A stretch of DNA of 42,936 nt from JASMHC01 sp964476515 (GTDB lineage: Bacteria > Pseudomonadota > Alphaproteobacteria > Rhodobacterales > Rhodobacteraceae): positions 1 to 42,936 of the forward strand of contig CAYZAY010000011.1 in NCBI GenBank assembly GCA_964476515.1. The letters are read 5' to 3'. A program made the position numbers and the translations under genes. Positions 1 through 7,888 of the stretch are shown here, one piece after another. The notes beneath the pieces are model-generated. The model was given only the letters and a program-made list of their open reading frames with translations, was not told where the DNA came from and did no database searches. Position 1 is the stretch's first letter, and each line of letters starts with the position of its first letter.

Positions 1-70
1 TCATAGCCCAGCTTTTGACTTCGCCAGCCTGCGTTGCCATAGTTCCTGAAAAGAACAAGAGTAAGCAGGC

Positions 71-691
71 TTGCAGGTCTTTTTCAAAGAGAACCTTGTG
101 TTTTTGGCTGTGCCCAAGACAGGTACAACGGCCTATGAAGCCGCGCTTCGTGGGCGGGCAGATATTATCTATCGCAAACGCCCAAGCCTAAAACACACAC
201 CTGCCCGCAAGTATGTTCGCTTGATCGCACCGTTTCTAGACAAGGTGCACGACCTGCGCCCCGAAACGGTCGCTGTGATGCGGGACCCATTGGACCAACT
301 AAAAAGCTGGTATCGCTATCGCCAAAAAGCGTCTCTTGATGGCCAACCCAACAGCTCAAAAGGTATGAGCTTTGACGAATACATCGAAGGTTTCCTAAGC
401 GACACACCTCCGCCCACGGCAAAGCTGGGCACGCAGCACCGGTTCCTAACGGACAATGCGGATAAAGTACTTGTCGACCATCTGTTCGCATATGAAAAGC
501 CGTTAGAATTCAAAACCTTCCTAGAGGATCGGTTTGAAACCACATTGGACATTCCGACAAAAAACGTATCGCCTATAGATATCGACGTCAGCCTTTCAAC
601 CGAGCTGGAAAAACGCCTGAAACTGCGGCTGCACAAAGACTACGCGCTACACGCAGAAGTCCTGGAATCAGGCCACTACCGGCCCCATTAG
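71..691 (+). CDS. Sulfotransferase-like protein
   Basis: A 206-residue protein. Near the N-terminus the sequence LAVPKTGTTAYE (about residues 12-23) matches the 5'-phosphosulfate-binding loop (PKTGTT) of PAPS-dependent sulfotransferases, and VAVMRDPLDQLKSWYRYR (about residues 67-84) matches the 3'-phosphate-binding segment (RDP...S.Y). The family moves sulfate from PAPS to an acceptor; the acceptor here is unknown. The start is a TTG: the in-frame stop at 62-64 is only two codons upstream and the P-loop begins soon after, so no later start fits. No good ribosome-binding site is seen. Its stop overlaps that of the convergent MFS gene by a few bases. Family call fairly firm, substrate unknown. 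Confidence 0.7.
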   Translation: MQVFFKENLVFLAVPKTGTTAYEAALRGRADIIYRKRPSLKHTPARKYVRLIAPFLDKVHDLRPETVAVMRDPLDQLKSWYRYRQKASLDGQPNSSKGMSFDEYIEGFLSDTPPPTAKLGTQHRFLTDNADKVLVDHLFAYEKPLEFKTFLEDRFETTLDIPTKNVSPIDIDVSLSTELEKRLKLRLHKDYALHAEVLESGHYRPH

Positions 692-1827
692 CGTATCCGC
701 TTTGCCAGAGGCATCGTTAGAAGGGGCACTAAAAGCAACGCGACCCCGACAAAGGTGAACGACGCCGAAAGCCCGCGCCATTCTGACAGGAAACCCATGA
801 TGGGTGGCCCGATAAAGAACCCGACATATCCAAAGGCTGCGGCCCTCGCGATTGCCTTGGTTCGCGACGCTTCTGAAACGACTTGCCCAAGAACCGCGAA
901 GCCCATCGGCACGATAACCGATATGCCCAACCCCAATACAACGAACCCGAAATAGGCGACCGCGACAGACGACGCTGCCGCCGCGATAAATGCCCCAAGT
1001 GCCGACGTTATCGCAGCCCCATGGATCAAGCCTGTTGGCGTCAGGAACTTCAGGAAATACTGATTCGAGAACCGGCCAACCGCCATTGTTGCACCTAGCA
1101 ATGTGGGACCCAACGCGCCCCCGACTGCCCCTGCCCCAAGAGAGCGCTCCAAATGAAGCGCTGACCAGGCCTCGGTCGCTTGTTCTGCGAAAAATGCAAT
1201 TAAGATGACCGCGCCGACCAGCAAAATAACCAACCCCAATCGCAGCTCGGCAGCCTGCCCACCCGCTTGGCTTTCGCGTGATGGTGTGGGTCTAAGCATC
1301 CAGATCGAACAGGCCGCGATCACTACCAAAATCACGCTAAATATCTGCAGCGAATTGAAACCCGCAGCCCGCGCAAGACCGGTCATAAAGGCCGACAACG
1401 CATAGGCCATCGAAAAAACGCCGTGATGATACCCCATCAGCGGTCTGCCAGTTACGGCTTCGATGGACGAAACTCTGGCGTTCATTATGACGTCCAAAGA
1501 CCCAGAAAACACGGTGGCCAAAAGCATGAATACCGCGAACAGGGCGATTGATGTTGTCAAGCCGGGCAGAAGAAACGACAGACTCATTCCCAACGCCAAT
1601 ATGGCAAGCGCTTTGACGGCCAGAAGCCGGTCAATAACAGGGGCCAGCCACATCGCAACAACCGCCCCAATCGTGGCTACAAGCATCGCCATACCAAACT
1701 GGGAATCACTTGCGCCGATCTGCTCTTTCAAAACGGGAATTTGTGCGACAAAGCTGCCCCAGCACAGTCCTTCGGCGGCAAAGGCCAGTGTTGCCGGCGC
1801 TGAAATCCCGATATCGCGCTTTTCCAA
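688..1827 (-). CDS. MFS transporter (YbjJ-like)
   Basis: A roughly 380-residue, very hydrophobic protein with about 12 predicted membrane segments, many Gly/Ala, and a short charged loop in the middle (around residues 180-192) as in two six-helix halves of the major facilitator superfamily. The N-terminal region (AFAAEGLCWGSFVAQIPVLK) resembles the YbjJ-type branch, whose substrates are mostly unknown. I chose the TTG at 1825-1827 because GAGGA lies seven bases upstream; another in-frame TTG at 1831-1833 is too close to that site. It is convergent with the sulfotransferase-like gene, stops overlapping. Inner-membrane location is inferred. Substrate cannot be read from the sequence. Confidence 0.75.
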   Translation of the reverse strand: MEKRDIGISAPATLAFAAEGLCWGSFVAQIPVLKEQIGASDSQFGMAMLVATIGAVVAMWLAPVIDRLLAVKALAILALGMSLSFLLPGLTTSIALFAVFMLLATVFSGSLDVIMNARVSSIEAVTGRPLMGYHHGVFSMAYALSAFMTGLARAAGFNSLQIFSVILVVIAACSIWMLRPTPSRESQAGGQAAELRLGLVILLVGAVILIAFFAEQATEAWSALHLERSLGAGAVGGALGPTLLGATMAVGRFSNQYFLKFLTPTGLIHGAAITSALGAFIAAAASSVAVAYFGFVVLGLGISVIVPMGFAVLGQVVSEASRTKAIARAAAFGYVGFFIGPPIMGFLSEWRGLSASFTFVGVALLLVPLLTMPLAKRIR

Positions 1828-1971
1828 CGTCAAATCCTCGTAAAAAGGCAGTTATTGCTGTATTTCAGGGCCAAATCCCACTTTTCAACCGAACCCAAGC
1901 CGTCTATACGCGCAGCTTCACGCGGGTATACAGCCTTGGAGGATGCCCGCCCTAACCTATGGAGAATTATC

Positions 1972-2631
1972 ATGGCTGGATCAATTCCTGATCTTCACGC
2001 CGAGAAACGTGCGGGGACAGGCAAGGGCGCCGCTCGTGCAGCGCGTCGTGACGGTAAAGTCCCTGGCGTCGTTTTCGGTGGCGACAACGAACCTTTGTCA
2101 ATTCAGGTTCCGTTCAACGAACTTCTAAAGCGCCTGAAAGCTGGCCGCTTTAAGTCGACTCTCTTCAACCTGAAAGTTGAAGGTGAAGAAGACGTTCGTG
2201 TAATCTGCCGCGACGTTCAGCGTGACGTTGTCAAAGACCTTCCGACCCACTTCGACCTGATGCGTCTGCGTCGTACGTCGAAAATCGCTTTGTTCATTCC
2301 GGTTGAGTTTCTTAATGAAGAAACTGCACCTGGTATCAAAGTTGGCGGCGTTCTGACCATCGTTCGTCCAGAAGTCGAACTGGTTGTAACTGCAGGCGAC
2401 ATTCCAGAGAAGATTACCATCGATCTCGCGGAATCTGAAATTGGTGACACTCTCACCATTGCAAACGTCGATCTGCCAAGCGGTGCGAAGCCGACTATCG
2501 ACCGTGACTTTGTTATTGCCAACATTCAGGCACCTTCGGGTCTGAAATCTTCGGATGACGATGAAGAAGAAGGCGATGCAGTTGAAGGCGAAGAAGTCGC
2601 AGCAGAAGCAGCAGAGGGCGGCGAAGAGTAA
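1972..2631 (+). CDS. rplY: 50S ribosomal protein L25/general stress protein Ctc
   Basis: A 219-residue protein of the long, two-domain L25/Ctc (TL5) type. It binds 5S rRNA in the large ribosomal subunit. The N-terminal L25 domain (about residues 5-95) shows GTGKGAARAARRDGKVPGVVFGG, typical of the family. The C-terminal beta domain follows, and the last 35 residues are a very acidic tail (DDDEEEGDAVEGEE...), common in alphaproteobacterial Ctc. The start ATG at 1972 has GGAG eight bases upstream; a longer reading from 1855 lacks such a site and adds residues not typical of L25. It has its own terminator. L25 often lies just upstream of pth; here one gene lies between them. Confidence 0.95.
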   Translation: MAGSIPDLHAEKRAGTGKGAARAARRDGKVPGVVFGGDNEPLSIQVPFNELLKRLKAGRFKSTLFNLKVEGEEDVRVICRDVQRDVVKDLPTHFDLMRLRRTSKIALFIPVEFLNEETAPGIKVGGVLTIVRPEVELVVTAGDIPEKITIDLAESEIGDTLTIANVDLPSGAKPTIDRDFVIANIQAPSGLKSSDDDEEEGDAVEGEEVAAEAAEGGEE

Positions 2632-2661
2632 TCTTCCCACCACATCGCAAAAGCATTCAAA

Positions 2662-2689
2662 ACGCGGTTCCATTCGGGACCGCGTTTTT
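2662..2689 (+). terminator. Terminator after rplY
   Basis: A ten-base-pair stem (ACGCGGTTCC with GGGACCGCGT, one G-T pair) and a four-base loop are followed by TTTTT, 31 bases after the rplY stop. A classic intrinsic terminator on the plus strand. Confidence 0.85.
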
Positions 2690-2748
2690 CGTTTCGTCCC
2701 TTGCGGTTTACTGATTAGATGATGGAACACCACTGACAGAGGTTCCCG

Positions 2749-3819
2749 ATGGCGTTCGACTTTATTTTAATGCTCACGTCCAACGACCGGACAATCCCTG
2801 ATGCCCGCGCCCGTGTTGACGAAGCTCTGGAAGGCGGCGTTCGTCATATCGGCTTCAAAGATGTGGGACTACCGTTTGAAGAACTGAAAGCCGTTGCTGA
2901 TGCCATCCGGTCAGTTGGGGGGCGGTCGTATCTTGAAGTGGTCAGCCTTGATGAAACATCAGAACTTGCCTCGGCCCGTTCGGCCGTTGATCTGGACGTT
3001 GATTGCCTACTTGGCGGAACCCGCGCCGCACAAGTGACCGAAGTCACAAGACGCCATCCCATCCGCTATTATCCATTCCCCGGTCAAATCGTTGACCACC
3101 CCAGCATTTTGCAAGGCCCCGCCGAAGCCATCGTCGATTCAGCAAAACAATTGGCTGAACTTGAACATGTCCACGGGCTGGATTTGCTGGCCTACAGATA
3201 CAATGGCGACGTACCAGAACTGATGAAACAGGTATGCTCAGCGGTCGAAAAGCCGGTGATCATGGCTGGCAGTATCGATTCACAAGATCGCATCGACGCC
3301 TGCGCAATGGCTGGCGCGGCTGGGTTTACCGTCGGGACCGCGGCCTTTGCCGAAGAATTTCCTGCCTCGGGGTCCGGATTTCCCGAACAAATCCGCTCGA
3401 TCCTTGATTTCACGTCAACCGCCAAACGCCAATCAACCGCCCCGTTGCGACTGGCGCTTGTCGCACACGACACCAGAAAAGCGCACCTACGCGCATGGGT
3501 CATGCGATATGCCCGCCAGCTGGAAAACCACCGTCTGATCTGCACCGGGGGCACGGGTCGCATGATCAAAGAAGCCGCCCCTGCCCTAAACATCCAACGC
3601 CTACAACGCGGCTCTCGCGGGGGTGACCAGCAACTTGGTGCACTTGTGGCGACCGGTGAACTGGATGCCGTGATCTTCTTCGCCGATCCGACCCAAGCCC
3701 ATAGCGGAGATGTCGACATGCAGGCCCTCACCCGTCTTGCCATGCTGCACGACACGCCCGTTGCACTAAGTGCAGCGTCTGCCGACATGATCGCGAATTC
3801 GCTGTTTTCACAGGTTTGA
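2749..3819 (+). CDS. TIM-barrel/methylglyoxal synthase-like fusion protein
   Basis: A 356-residue protein with two parts. Residues 1-225 read as a (beta/alpha)8 barrel with a phosphate-site-like end (VIMAGSIDS at 170-178, AGFTVGTAAF at 191-200), resembling the HisA/NanE type of barrel; its reaction is unknown. Residues 234-356 match methylglyoxal synthase (MgsA, DHAP to methylglyoxal and phosphate), normally a stand-alone protein of about 150 residues: VAHDTRK (H240, D241, K244), CTGGTG (265-270), GGDQQ (291-295; D293 equals the catalytic Asp71 of E. coli MgsA), FFADP (D313) and D323 (Asp101). The position of the catalytic His98 is Gly320; the nearest histidine, H318, lies two residues earlier. 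Start ATG has GAGG nearby. Activity cannot be assumed. A chain reading through both parts without a stop argues for a true fusion. Confidence 0.75.
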   Translation: MAFDFILMLTSNDRTIPDARARVDEALEGGVRHIGFKDVGLPFEELKAVADAIRSVGGRSYLEVVSLDETSELASARSAVDLDVDCLLGGTRAAQVTEVTRRHPIRYYPFPGQIVDHPSILQGPAEAIVDSAKQLAELEHVHGLDLLAYRYNGDVPELMKQVCSAVEKPVIMAGSIDSQDRIDACAMAGAAGFTVGTAAFAEEFPASGSGFPEQIRSILDFTSTAKRQSTAPLRLALVAHDTRKAHLRAWVMRYARQLENHRLICTGGTGRMIKEAAPALNIQRLQRGSRGGDQQLGALVATGELDAVIFFADPTQAHSGDVDMQALTRLAMLHDTPVALSAASADMIANSLFSQV

Positions 3820-3930
3820 TCTAAGCGACACCATCGCCCGACGAACCGTTTCGACGGCTAATCACTGGATCGCCCCAACAGAGACCGCTATACCCGTCGC
3901 AACTTGAAACGCGATGGGACACAAACCGTC

Positions 3931-4611
3931 ATGAAACTATTCGTAGGTCTGGGAAATCCCGGGGCGAAATACGCAGGCAACCGCCACAACATCGGGTTCA
4001 TGGCCGTTGACCGCATCGCCGACGACCACGGCTTTGGGCCATGGAAATCCAAGTTTCAGGCACAGCTATCTGAAGGCCGCCTTGGCTCGGAAAAGGTGAT
4101 CCTGCTCAAGCCCCAAACCTTCATGAACCTCTCTGGCCAATCCGTAGGCGAGGCGATGCGGTTTTACAAACTCGACACAGTCGACGTCACCGTATTTCAC
4201 GACGAGCTTGATCTTGCCCCCGGAAAGGCCCGCGCCAAATCCGGCGGAGGGCACGCCGGTCACAATGGCCTGCGATCCATCCACCAGCATATTGGACCCC
4301 ACTATGATCGCGTCCGCCTTGGCATCGGACATCCCGGCGACAAAGCCCGCGTGGCGGGATATGTACTAAGCGATTTTGCCAAAGCCGATCAGGACTGGCT
4401 AGATGATCTGCTGCGCGGCATCAGCGACGGAGCATCAGATTTAGCATCTGGGGACAGCGGGAAATTCATGAACGCCGTGGCCCTGCGGGTGAACCCACCT
4501 CGGTCGTCAAACAGTAAGCCGACGGCAAAGCCATCAGAAAAACCCGCCCCAAAAGAACCGGTCGAAGACACCCGCTCGGCGCTCCAAAAACTCGCAGATA
4601 AGTTCCGCTGA
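3931..4611 (+). CDS. pth: Peptidyl-tRNA hydrolase
   Basis: A 226-residue protein matching bacterial Pth, which releases peptides from peptidyl-tRNA dropped by stalled ribosomes. The start MKLFVGLGNPG is the canonical N-terminus, so I use the ATG at 3931 and not the in-frame TTG at 3904. Family residues are present: the Asn of GLGNPG, the catalytic His of NRHNIGF, the Asn of FMNLSGQ, the Asp of FHDELDL and the Asn of GHNGLRS. A lysine/proline-rich tail of about 35 residues extends past the core, as is common in alphaproteobacteria. The stop codon is directly followed by the ATG of the next gene, which suggests coupled translation. Confidence 0.96.
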   Translation: MKLFVGLGNPGAKYAGNRHNIGFMAVDRIADDHGFGPWKSKFQAQLSEGRLGSEKVILLKPQTFMNLSGQSVGEAMRFYKLDTVDVTVFHDELDLAPGKARAKSGGGHAGHNGLRSIHQHIGPHYDRVRLGIGHPGDKARVAGYVLSDFAKADQDWLDDLLRGISDGASDLASGDSGKFMNAVALRVNPPRSSNSKPTAKPSEKPAPKEPVEDTRSALQKLADKFR

Positions 4612-5553
4612 ATGCCCCGCTACGCCCTGTTGATATCCCCCCGCGCCTATGCCGCCTATTTCGCCCAGACCCTTGCCGTGGCAGAGGCAGAGCTTTCCGG
4701 CGCACTTCCAGATCAGAGCCCGACACTAAACACGCATGGCGACATGCAGTTTTTGAACATCGACGCAAAGGAATCCGATATTTCGGCGCTTCTGCGCCTT
4801 AGCTTCGTTCAGGGGGTATTTGAGGTTACAGGCGAAGGGCTTCGACCACTGACACAATCGGCAGATTTCAAGCTTCACCCCGATTTCGTCTGGGGCGAGA
4901 AGTACCGTGGAAAAACCAATGAAACGCTGACCCAACTGCTGATCAACCTAAGTATTCAGGCCAATCCGGATGCCAAATCCCTGTGTGATCCAATGTGCGG
5001 ACGGGGCACCACCCTACTTTGGGCGATGCGCTATGGGCTAAAGGCAACCGGGGTCGAACAGGACCCTCAGGCGCTTCAGGATATCCAGCGCGGCCTGAAA
5101 AAGTGGACAAAGCTGCACAGCCAGAAACACAAGCTCACCCAAGGCTGGGTTCAAAAGACCAACAAAAAGGGAACCGGTCGCTATCTTGAATTCTCATCCG
5201 AAGGCGCATCCATGCGCATCATCAGCGGCGACACCACCAACGCAGCCGAGCTGATGCAGAACCGCAAGTTCGATATTCTGGCAACCGATATTCCCTATGG
5301 CATCCAACACATGGGCGGCAAAAACACCCGCAGCCCGATCGAGACACTGCGCGAAGCCGCTAACGGTTGGGTACGGTCCATGAAACCCAACGGCGTGCTG
5401 ACCATCGCCTTTAACAACTACACGCCCAAACGCGATGAACTCACAGCAGTTTTTGCCGAAACAGGGCTTCGAGAGATCGAAACAAACGTCGCGCACCGGA
5501 TGAGTGAATCCATTCTGCGCGACGTCTTGTTGATGCAAAAGCCGGATCAGTAA
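4612..5553 (+). CDS. TRM11-like SAM-dependent methyltransferase
   Basis: A 313-residue protein. The SAM-binding motif I is DPMCGRGTTLLWAMRYG (about residues 126-142), and a TDIPYG motif (about residues 225-230) matches the (D/N)-P-P-Y type active site of enzymes that methylate exocyclic amino groups of bases. The arrangement, with an N-terminal region of about 100 residues before the methyltransferase fold, is like TRM11/RlmL-type RNA guanine-N2 methyltransferases. The RNA target is not known. It begins with the base after the pth stop, so the two genes are probably one operon linked to translation. The family is a confident call; the RNA guanine assignment is inference. Confidence 0.75.
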   Translation: MPRYALLISPRAYAAYFAQTLAVAEAELSGALPDQSPTLNTHGDMQFLNIDAKESDISALLRLSFVQGVFEVTGEGLRPLTQSADFKLHPDFVWGEKYRGKTNETLTQLLINLSIQANPDAKSLCDPMCGRGTTLLWAMRYGLKATGVEQDPQALQDIQRGLKKWTKLHSQKHKLTQGWVQKTNKKGTGRYLEFSSEGASMRIISGDTTNAAELMQNRKFDILATDIPYGIQHMGGKNTRSPIETLREAANGWVRSMKPNGVLTIAFNNYTPKRDELTAVFAETGLREIETNVAHRMSESILRDVLLMQKPDQ

Positions 5554-5597
5554 AACCACCATTGCAAATCGCAAAATCTTACGGCATCTACGCGTTA

Positions 5598-5734
5598 CTT
5601 ACGCGGCGGAGTTCGGTGATGAAAACTGCGGGCGTGGTGGAATGGTAGACACAGGAGACTTAAAATCTCCAGGCCGTATAGGCCGTGCCGGTTCGAGTCC
5701 GGCCGCCCGTACCACTCCTACTTCGCCGCGTAAG
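5598..5734. repeat. Inverted repeat flanking tRNA-Leu
   Basis: CTTACGCGGCGGAGT at 5598-5612 and ACTTCGCCGCGTAAG at 5720-5734 are reverse complements at 14 of 15 positions. They lie 15 bases before and 5 bases after the tRNA gene, so a primary transcript could form an outer stem around the tRNA. The arms could also be part of the boundary of the neighbouring islet. Function unknown. Confidence 0.7.
5628..5714 (+). tRNA. tRNA-Leu (anticodon UAA)
   Basis: An 87-base tRNA. The acceptor stem is GCGGGCG paired with CGCCCGT (a G-U at the end), followed by A73 and an encoded CCA at 5712-5714. The anticodon stem GGAGA/TCTCC encloses CTTAAAA, anticodon TAA at 5661-5663, read as leucine (UUA/UUG). A long variable arm (AGGCCGTATAGGCCGT) and a T arm with GGTTCGAGTCC confirm a class II tRNA. 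The region directly downstream is IS-scarred and AT-rich, consistent with a tRNA gene used as an insertion hotspot. Confidence 0.97.
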
Positions 5735-5849
5735 CTACACTTTCCGCTTTTTGCGGTAGCGGCACCTCGTCCATCAGATCGTCAATGAACAGACTAAGAA
5801 ACTGTGGGCGACCGGATACGTCAGCTTTCCGGGTACCGTGGCGGCTCAT
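5718..5849 (-). CDS. Small unrecognised ORF, possibly a gene tail
   Basis: A 43-residue reading frame beginning MSRHGTRKADVSGRPQ and ending AESVAYAAK, on the strand opposite the tRNA and stopping four bases from its CCA end. The frame is also open upstream of this ATG for some distance. No domain was recognised and no ribosome-binding site is evident. It lies within the likely remnant of an IS element, so it may be a truncated gene or chance. Low confidence that it is expressed. Confidence 0.25.
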   Translation of the reverse strand: MSRHGTRKADVSGRPQFLSLFIDDLMDEVPLPQKAESVAYAAK

Positions 5850-5859
5850 AACCGGAAGG

Positions 5860-5924
5860 CCATAGGATAAATCAGTCCGGGGCAAGGGGAAGCATGCCCT
5901 TCAAACGATTTACGCAACAAAGCC
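5860..5924. mobile_element. Terminal end of an IS5-family (IS903-like) element
   Basis: GATTTACGCAACAAAGCC at 5907-5924 closely resembles the 18-base terminal inverted repeat of the IS903 branch of IS5 (GGCTTTGTTGAATAAATC read on the other strand). The adjoining bases (cagtccggggcaagggga at about 5872-5889) also look like the subterminal part of such elements. I recalled this pattern and did not search it. No intact transposase and no second end were found, so this is a remnant; the left limit given is approximate. Confidence 0.5.
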
Positions 5925-5947
5925 GACTTGCGGGCAGGTTACTTAGA

Positions 5948-6826
5948 TTAAATGGGCCAAGAATACGCTCTCAAGCTTTCGATGCAGACACAAGCGAAGC
6001 GTGAGCGAGGCTTGCTTCCTACGGTCACGATGTTAATCGTTCGCTCAACGGCTGGCTTAATCAAAGGACGGGTTATCAAGTTGGTGTTGGTTATCGAGTA
6101 CTCCGGCATGAATGCGAACCCCACACCAGCAAGTACCATCGCTTGAATCCAGTCTTCACGATCACTGCGATAGCTTGCGCGCAGATCAACGCTTTCAGTT
6201 TTGGCACGTTGCATTAGAAGATCTCTCAATTCACAGGCGAGGCGATCGACGTAAGGCTCACCTGAGATGTCTGAAAGACTTACGCCATCGTATTGCGCAA
6301 GCCTGTGCCCCGGTGGAAGTACGACGAGGTATCTTTCATTGTAGAGCGGTTCCGATCTAAAGTTATCGCTAGCTTCAAAAGGGTCACTTAGAAGTGCAAT
6401 CTCGATTGAGCCATTTAGAAGGGAAGACTTTAGCGTCGCGAGGGGATGTTCGGAAATCAAAATATCAATGCCAGGATTGGTTTTTTGGAAATCGGAAAGG
6501 AAGCGAGAAAATATACTTGGTCCGATGGTGTTCAATATACCGATCTGCAGCGGAATATTTTCTAACTGGAGATGACTTTCAGCCATCGCCGAGACGATTT
6601 CTGTTTGCTGGTAAATTTTCTCAATATTCGGTCGCAAAAGTCTGCCAAATTCAGACAATTCCATATGCCTTCCATTTCTGACAAAAAGAGGAGCGCCCAA
6701 TTCTTTTTCGAGATTTTTGATAGCCTTTGTTAAAGCCGGCTGCGAGACATTGCATTGCTTAGCGGCACGCGTGAAGTGAAGCGTATCACTAGCTCTTAAG
6801 AAATATCTCAGTTGATGCATTTCCAT
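5948..6826 (-). CDS. LysR-family transcriptional regulator
   Basis: About 292 residues, the usual LysR length. The N-terminal winged helix-turn-helix is clear: MEMHQLRYFLRASDTLHFTR and then AAKQCNVSQPALTKAIKNLE as the helix-turn-helix (about residues 19-38). The remaining 200 residues form the two-lobed effector-binding domain. I use the ATG at 6826 because MEMHQLRYF is the usual LysR start; a reading from 6853 adds nine residues. It diverges from the small genes at 7068 and 7594, the usual layout of a LysR gene and its target, with a palindrome in between. Base composition is AT-richer than that of the flanking housekeeping genes, suggesting transfer. Effector unknown. Confidence 0.88.
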   Translation of the reverse strand: MEMHQLRYFLRASDTLHFTRAAKQCNVSQPALTKAIKNLEKELGAPLFVRNGRHMELSEFGRLLRPNIEKIYQQTEIVSAMAESHLQLENIPLQIGILNTIGPSIFSRFLSDFQKTNPGIDILISEHPLATLKSSLLNGSIEIALLSDPFEASDNFRSEPLYNERYLVVLPPGHRLAQYDGVSLSDISGEPYVDRLACELRDLLMQRAKTESVDLRASYRSDREDWIQAMVLAGVGFAFMPEYSITNTNLITRPLIKPAVERTINIVTVGSKPRSRFACVCIESLRAYSWPI

Positions 6827-6872
6827 TGGTTTGCCCCCACCCTTCCTGCTCACTTTTTTTGGCAGAATTTAG

Positions 6873-6886
6873 GATTATTAATAATC
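6873..6886. promoter_or_regulatory. Palindromic operator candidate upstream of LysR gene
   Basis: GATTATTAATAATC is a perfect 14-base palindrome located 47 bases upstream of the LysR start and about 180 bases upstream of the divergent gene at 7068. LysR proteins usually bind such dyads (T-N11-A type) in the divergent promoter and repress their own gene. AT-rich sequence makes chance palindromes more likely, so this is a candidate. Confidence 0.45.
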
Positions 6887-6953
6887 TTAGGTTATACATT
6901 CATATAAAACTTATATTTTCAATTATTATGTGAGCGATGGTAAAGTTGAGGCT

Positions 6954-7040
6954 ATGCATCATCAGCGGTGGCGCCAGGGCTTAAGCGTTCTTCGGGAATT
7001 AAACCGCGTTAACCTACTGTCAATTCGAGAAGTCGAATGA
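6954..7040 (+). CDS. Possible 28-residue peptide ORF
   Basis: A 28-codon frame (MHHQRWRQGLSVLRELN...) starting at 6954 and ending 27 bases before the next gene. GAGG lies only two bases before the ATG, closer than usual. Its composition is less AT-rich than its surroundings, so it could be a fragment of an older gene. No similarity recognised. Confidence 0.15.
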   Translation: MHHQRWRQGLSVLRELNRVNLLSIREVE

Positions 7041-7067
7041 GAAGGCAGGCAAAAAGGAGGTTCTAAA

Positions 7068-7475
7068 ATGCTTGGAAAGCATGTCGGGTCTTTGTCTGGC
7101 CCAGCCAACAATAAGGCATTGCCGTCAAATGGTGGCGGCATGCCCAGAATGGAAACACGAGCGACAACTCAAGGTGAACTAGCTGGTGTCGACGTCACGA
7201 CCTCGGCAACCTATCAAGCTGAGGTTGTTTCTAATGGCTCATGGATTGGGGAATGCCCAAATTCAGGAATTGTCATGGCAGCTGATGGTGTTGCAACTTT
7301 TAGGGCCAATGGATGTGGCAATTTGACTGAAGCAGGTGGAGTGGAGTTTCGTGGGTGTGTAATTTTTGAAACATCGGCCCCTTCTCTATCTTCCTTAAAC
7401 GGTAAGGCCCACATGTATACTTGGGACGTTGATGCTGAGGGAAATGCACAGTGGGAAATTTGGGAGCCTGCATAA
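7068..7475 (+). CDS. Hypothetical protein, 135 residues
   Basis: A well-supported gene with an excellent ribosome-binding site (AAGGAGG, seven bases before the ATG). The first 30 residues are Gly/Asn-rich with no signal peptide; from residue 40 the sequence alternates hydrophobic and polar residues with many Gly, suggesting a beta-rich fold, and ends in WEIWEPA. Three cysteines lie at about residues 63, 84 and 97. I do not recognise the family. It diverges from the LysR regulator and is followed by a second small gene, so both are candidate targets of that regulator. No enzyme motif seen. Confidence 0.65.
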   Translation: MLGKHVGSLSGPANNKALPSNGGGMPRMETRATTQGELAGVDVTTSATYQAEVVSNGSWIGECPNSGIVMAADGVATFRANGCGNLTEAGGVEFRGCVIFETSAPSLSSLNGKAHMYTWDVDAEGNAQWEIWEPA

Positions 7476-7593
7476 TTTTTTAGCAATCCCGGCTAACGCA
7501 ACAGGCCTGAGGAATGCCTAGAAATAATGGTTTGGACGTTCTCTATGGCAAACAACTTGAGTGGAGAATAGCTTCAAGTCTACGGAGAAAAAT

Positions 7594-7878
7594 ATGAGTT
7601 TTATAAGGATGAACTATATCGAGTTCGTTTCGGAGAATGCCGCAAATGAATTGCAAGACAATTATGTGGAAACGGCGCCTTCAGGCTTCTTAGGCGCATC
7701 GATTCTGACTTTTTTGCGAACCGGGGCAATAACAGCAACTTTAACATCTGTTTATCCCAGTAGGGAGGCATTCGAAGCATCGGCAATTGAGCGAAAAAAG
7801 CGAATGTCTATACATGCAGACAAGATTCAAGCCGTGCGAATTGAAGAGGGCGAAGCGGCTTTGGCTTTCACTCGGTGA
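7594..7878 (+). CDS. Small protein, possible dimeric alpha/beta-barrel (ABM-like)
   Basis: A 94-residue protein starting MSFIRMNYIEFVSENAANE. The start ATG at 7594 has GGAG six bases upstream; a longer reading from 7561 begins without such a site. The beta-alpha-beta-beta-alpha-beta pattern, the length, and a central YPSREAFEASAIERKKR segment are reminiscent of the antibiotic-biosynthesis-monooxygenase/dimeric alpha-beta-barrel fold, but no diagnostic residue is present. It is the second gene after the divergent LysR promoter. Its stop lies 11 bases before the transposase remnant, so the rest of the original locus may be lost. Confidence 0.55.
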   Translation: MSFIRMNYIEFVSENAANELQDNYVETAPSGFLGASILTFLRTGAITATLTSVYPSREAFEASAIERKKRMSIHADKIQAVRIEEGEAALAFTR

Positions 7879-7888
7879 TTGTTGGAGT

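Noticed and set aside
2125..2733. Minus-strand 202-residue frame opposite rplY
   Set aside because: Shadow of the L25 gene; Phe/Cys-rich low-quality protein covering its terminator.
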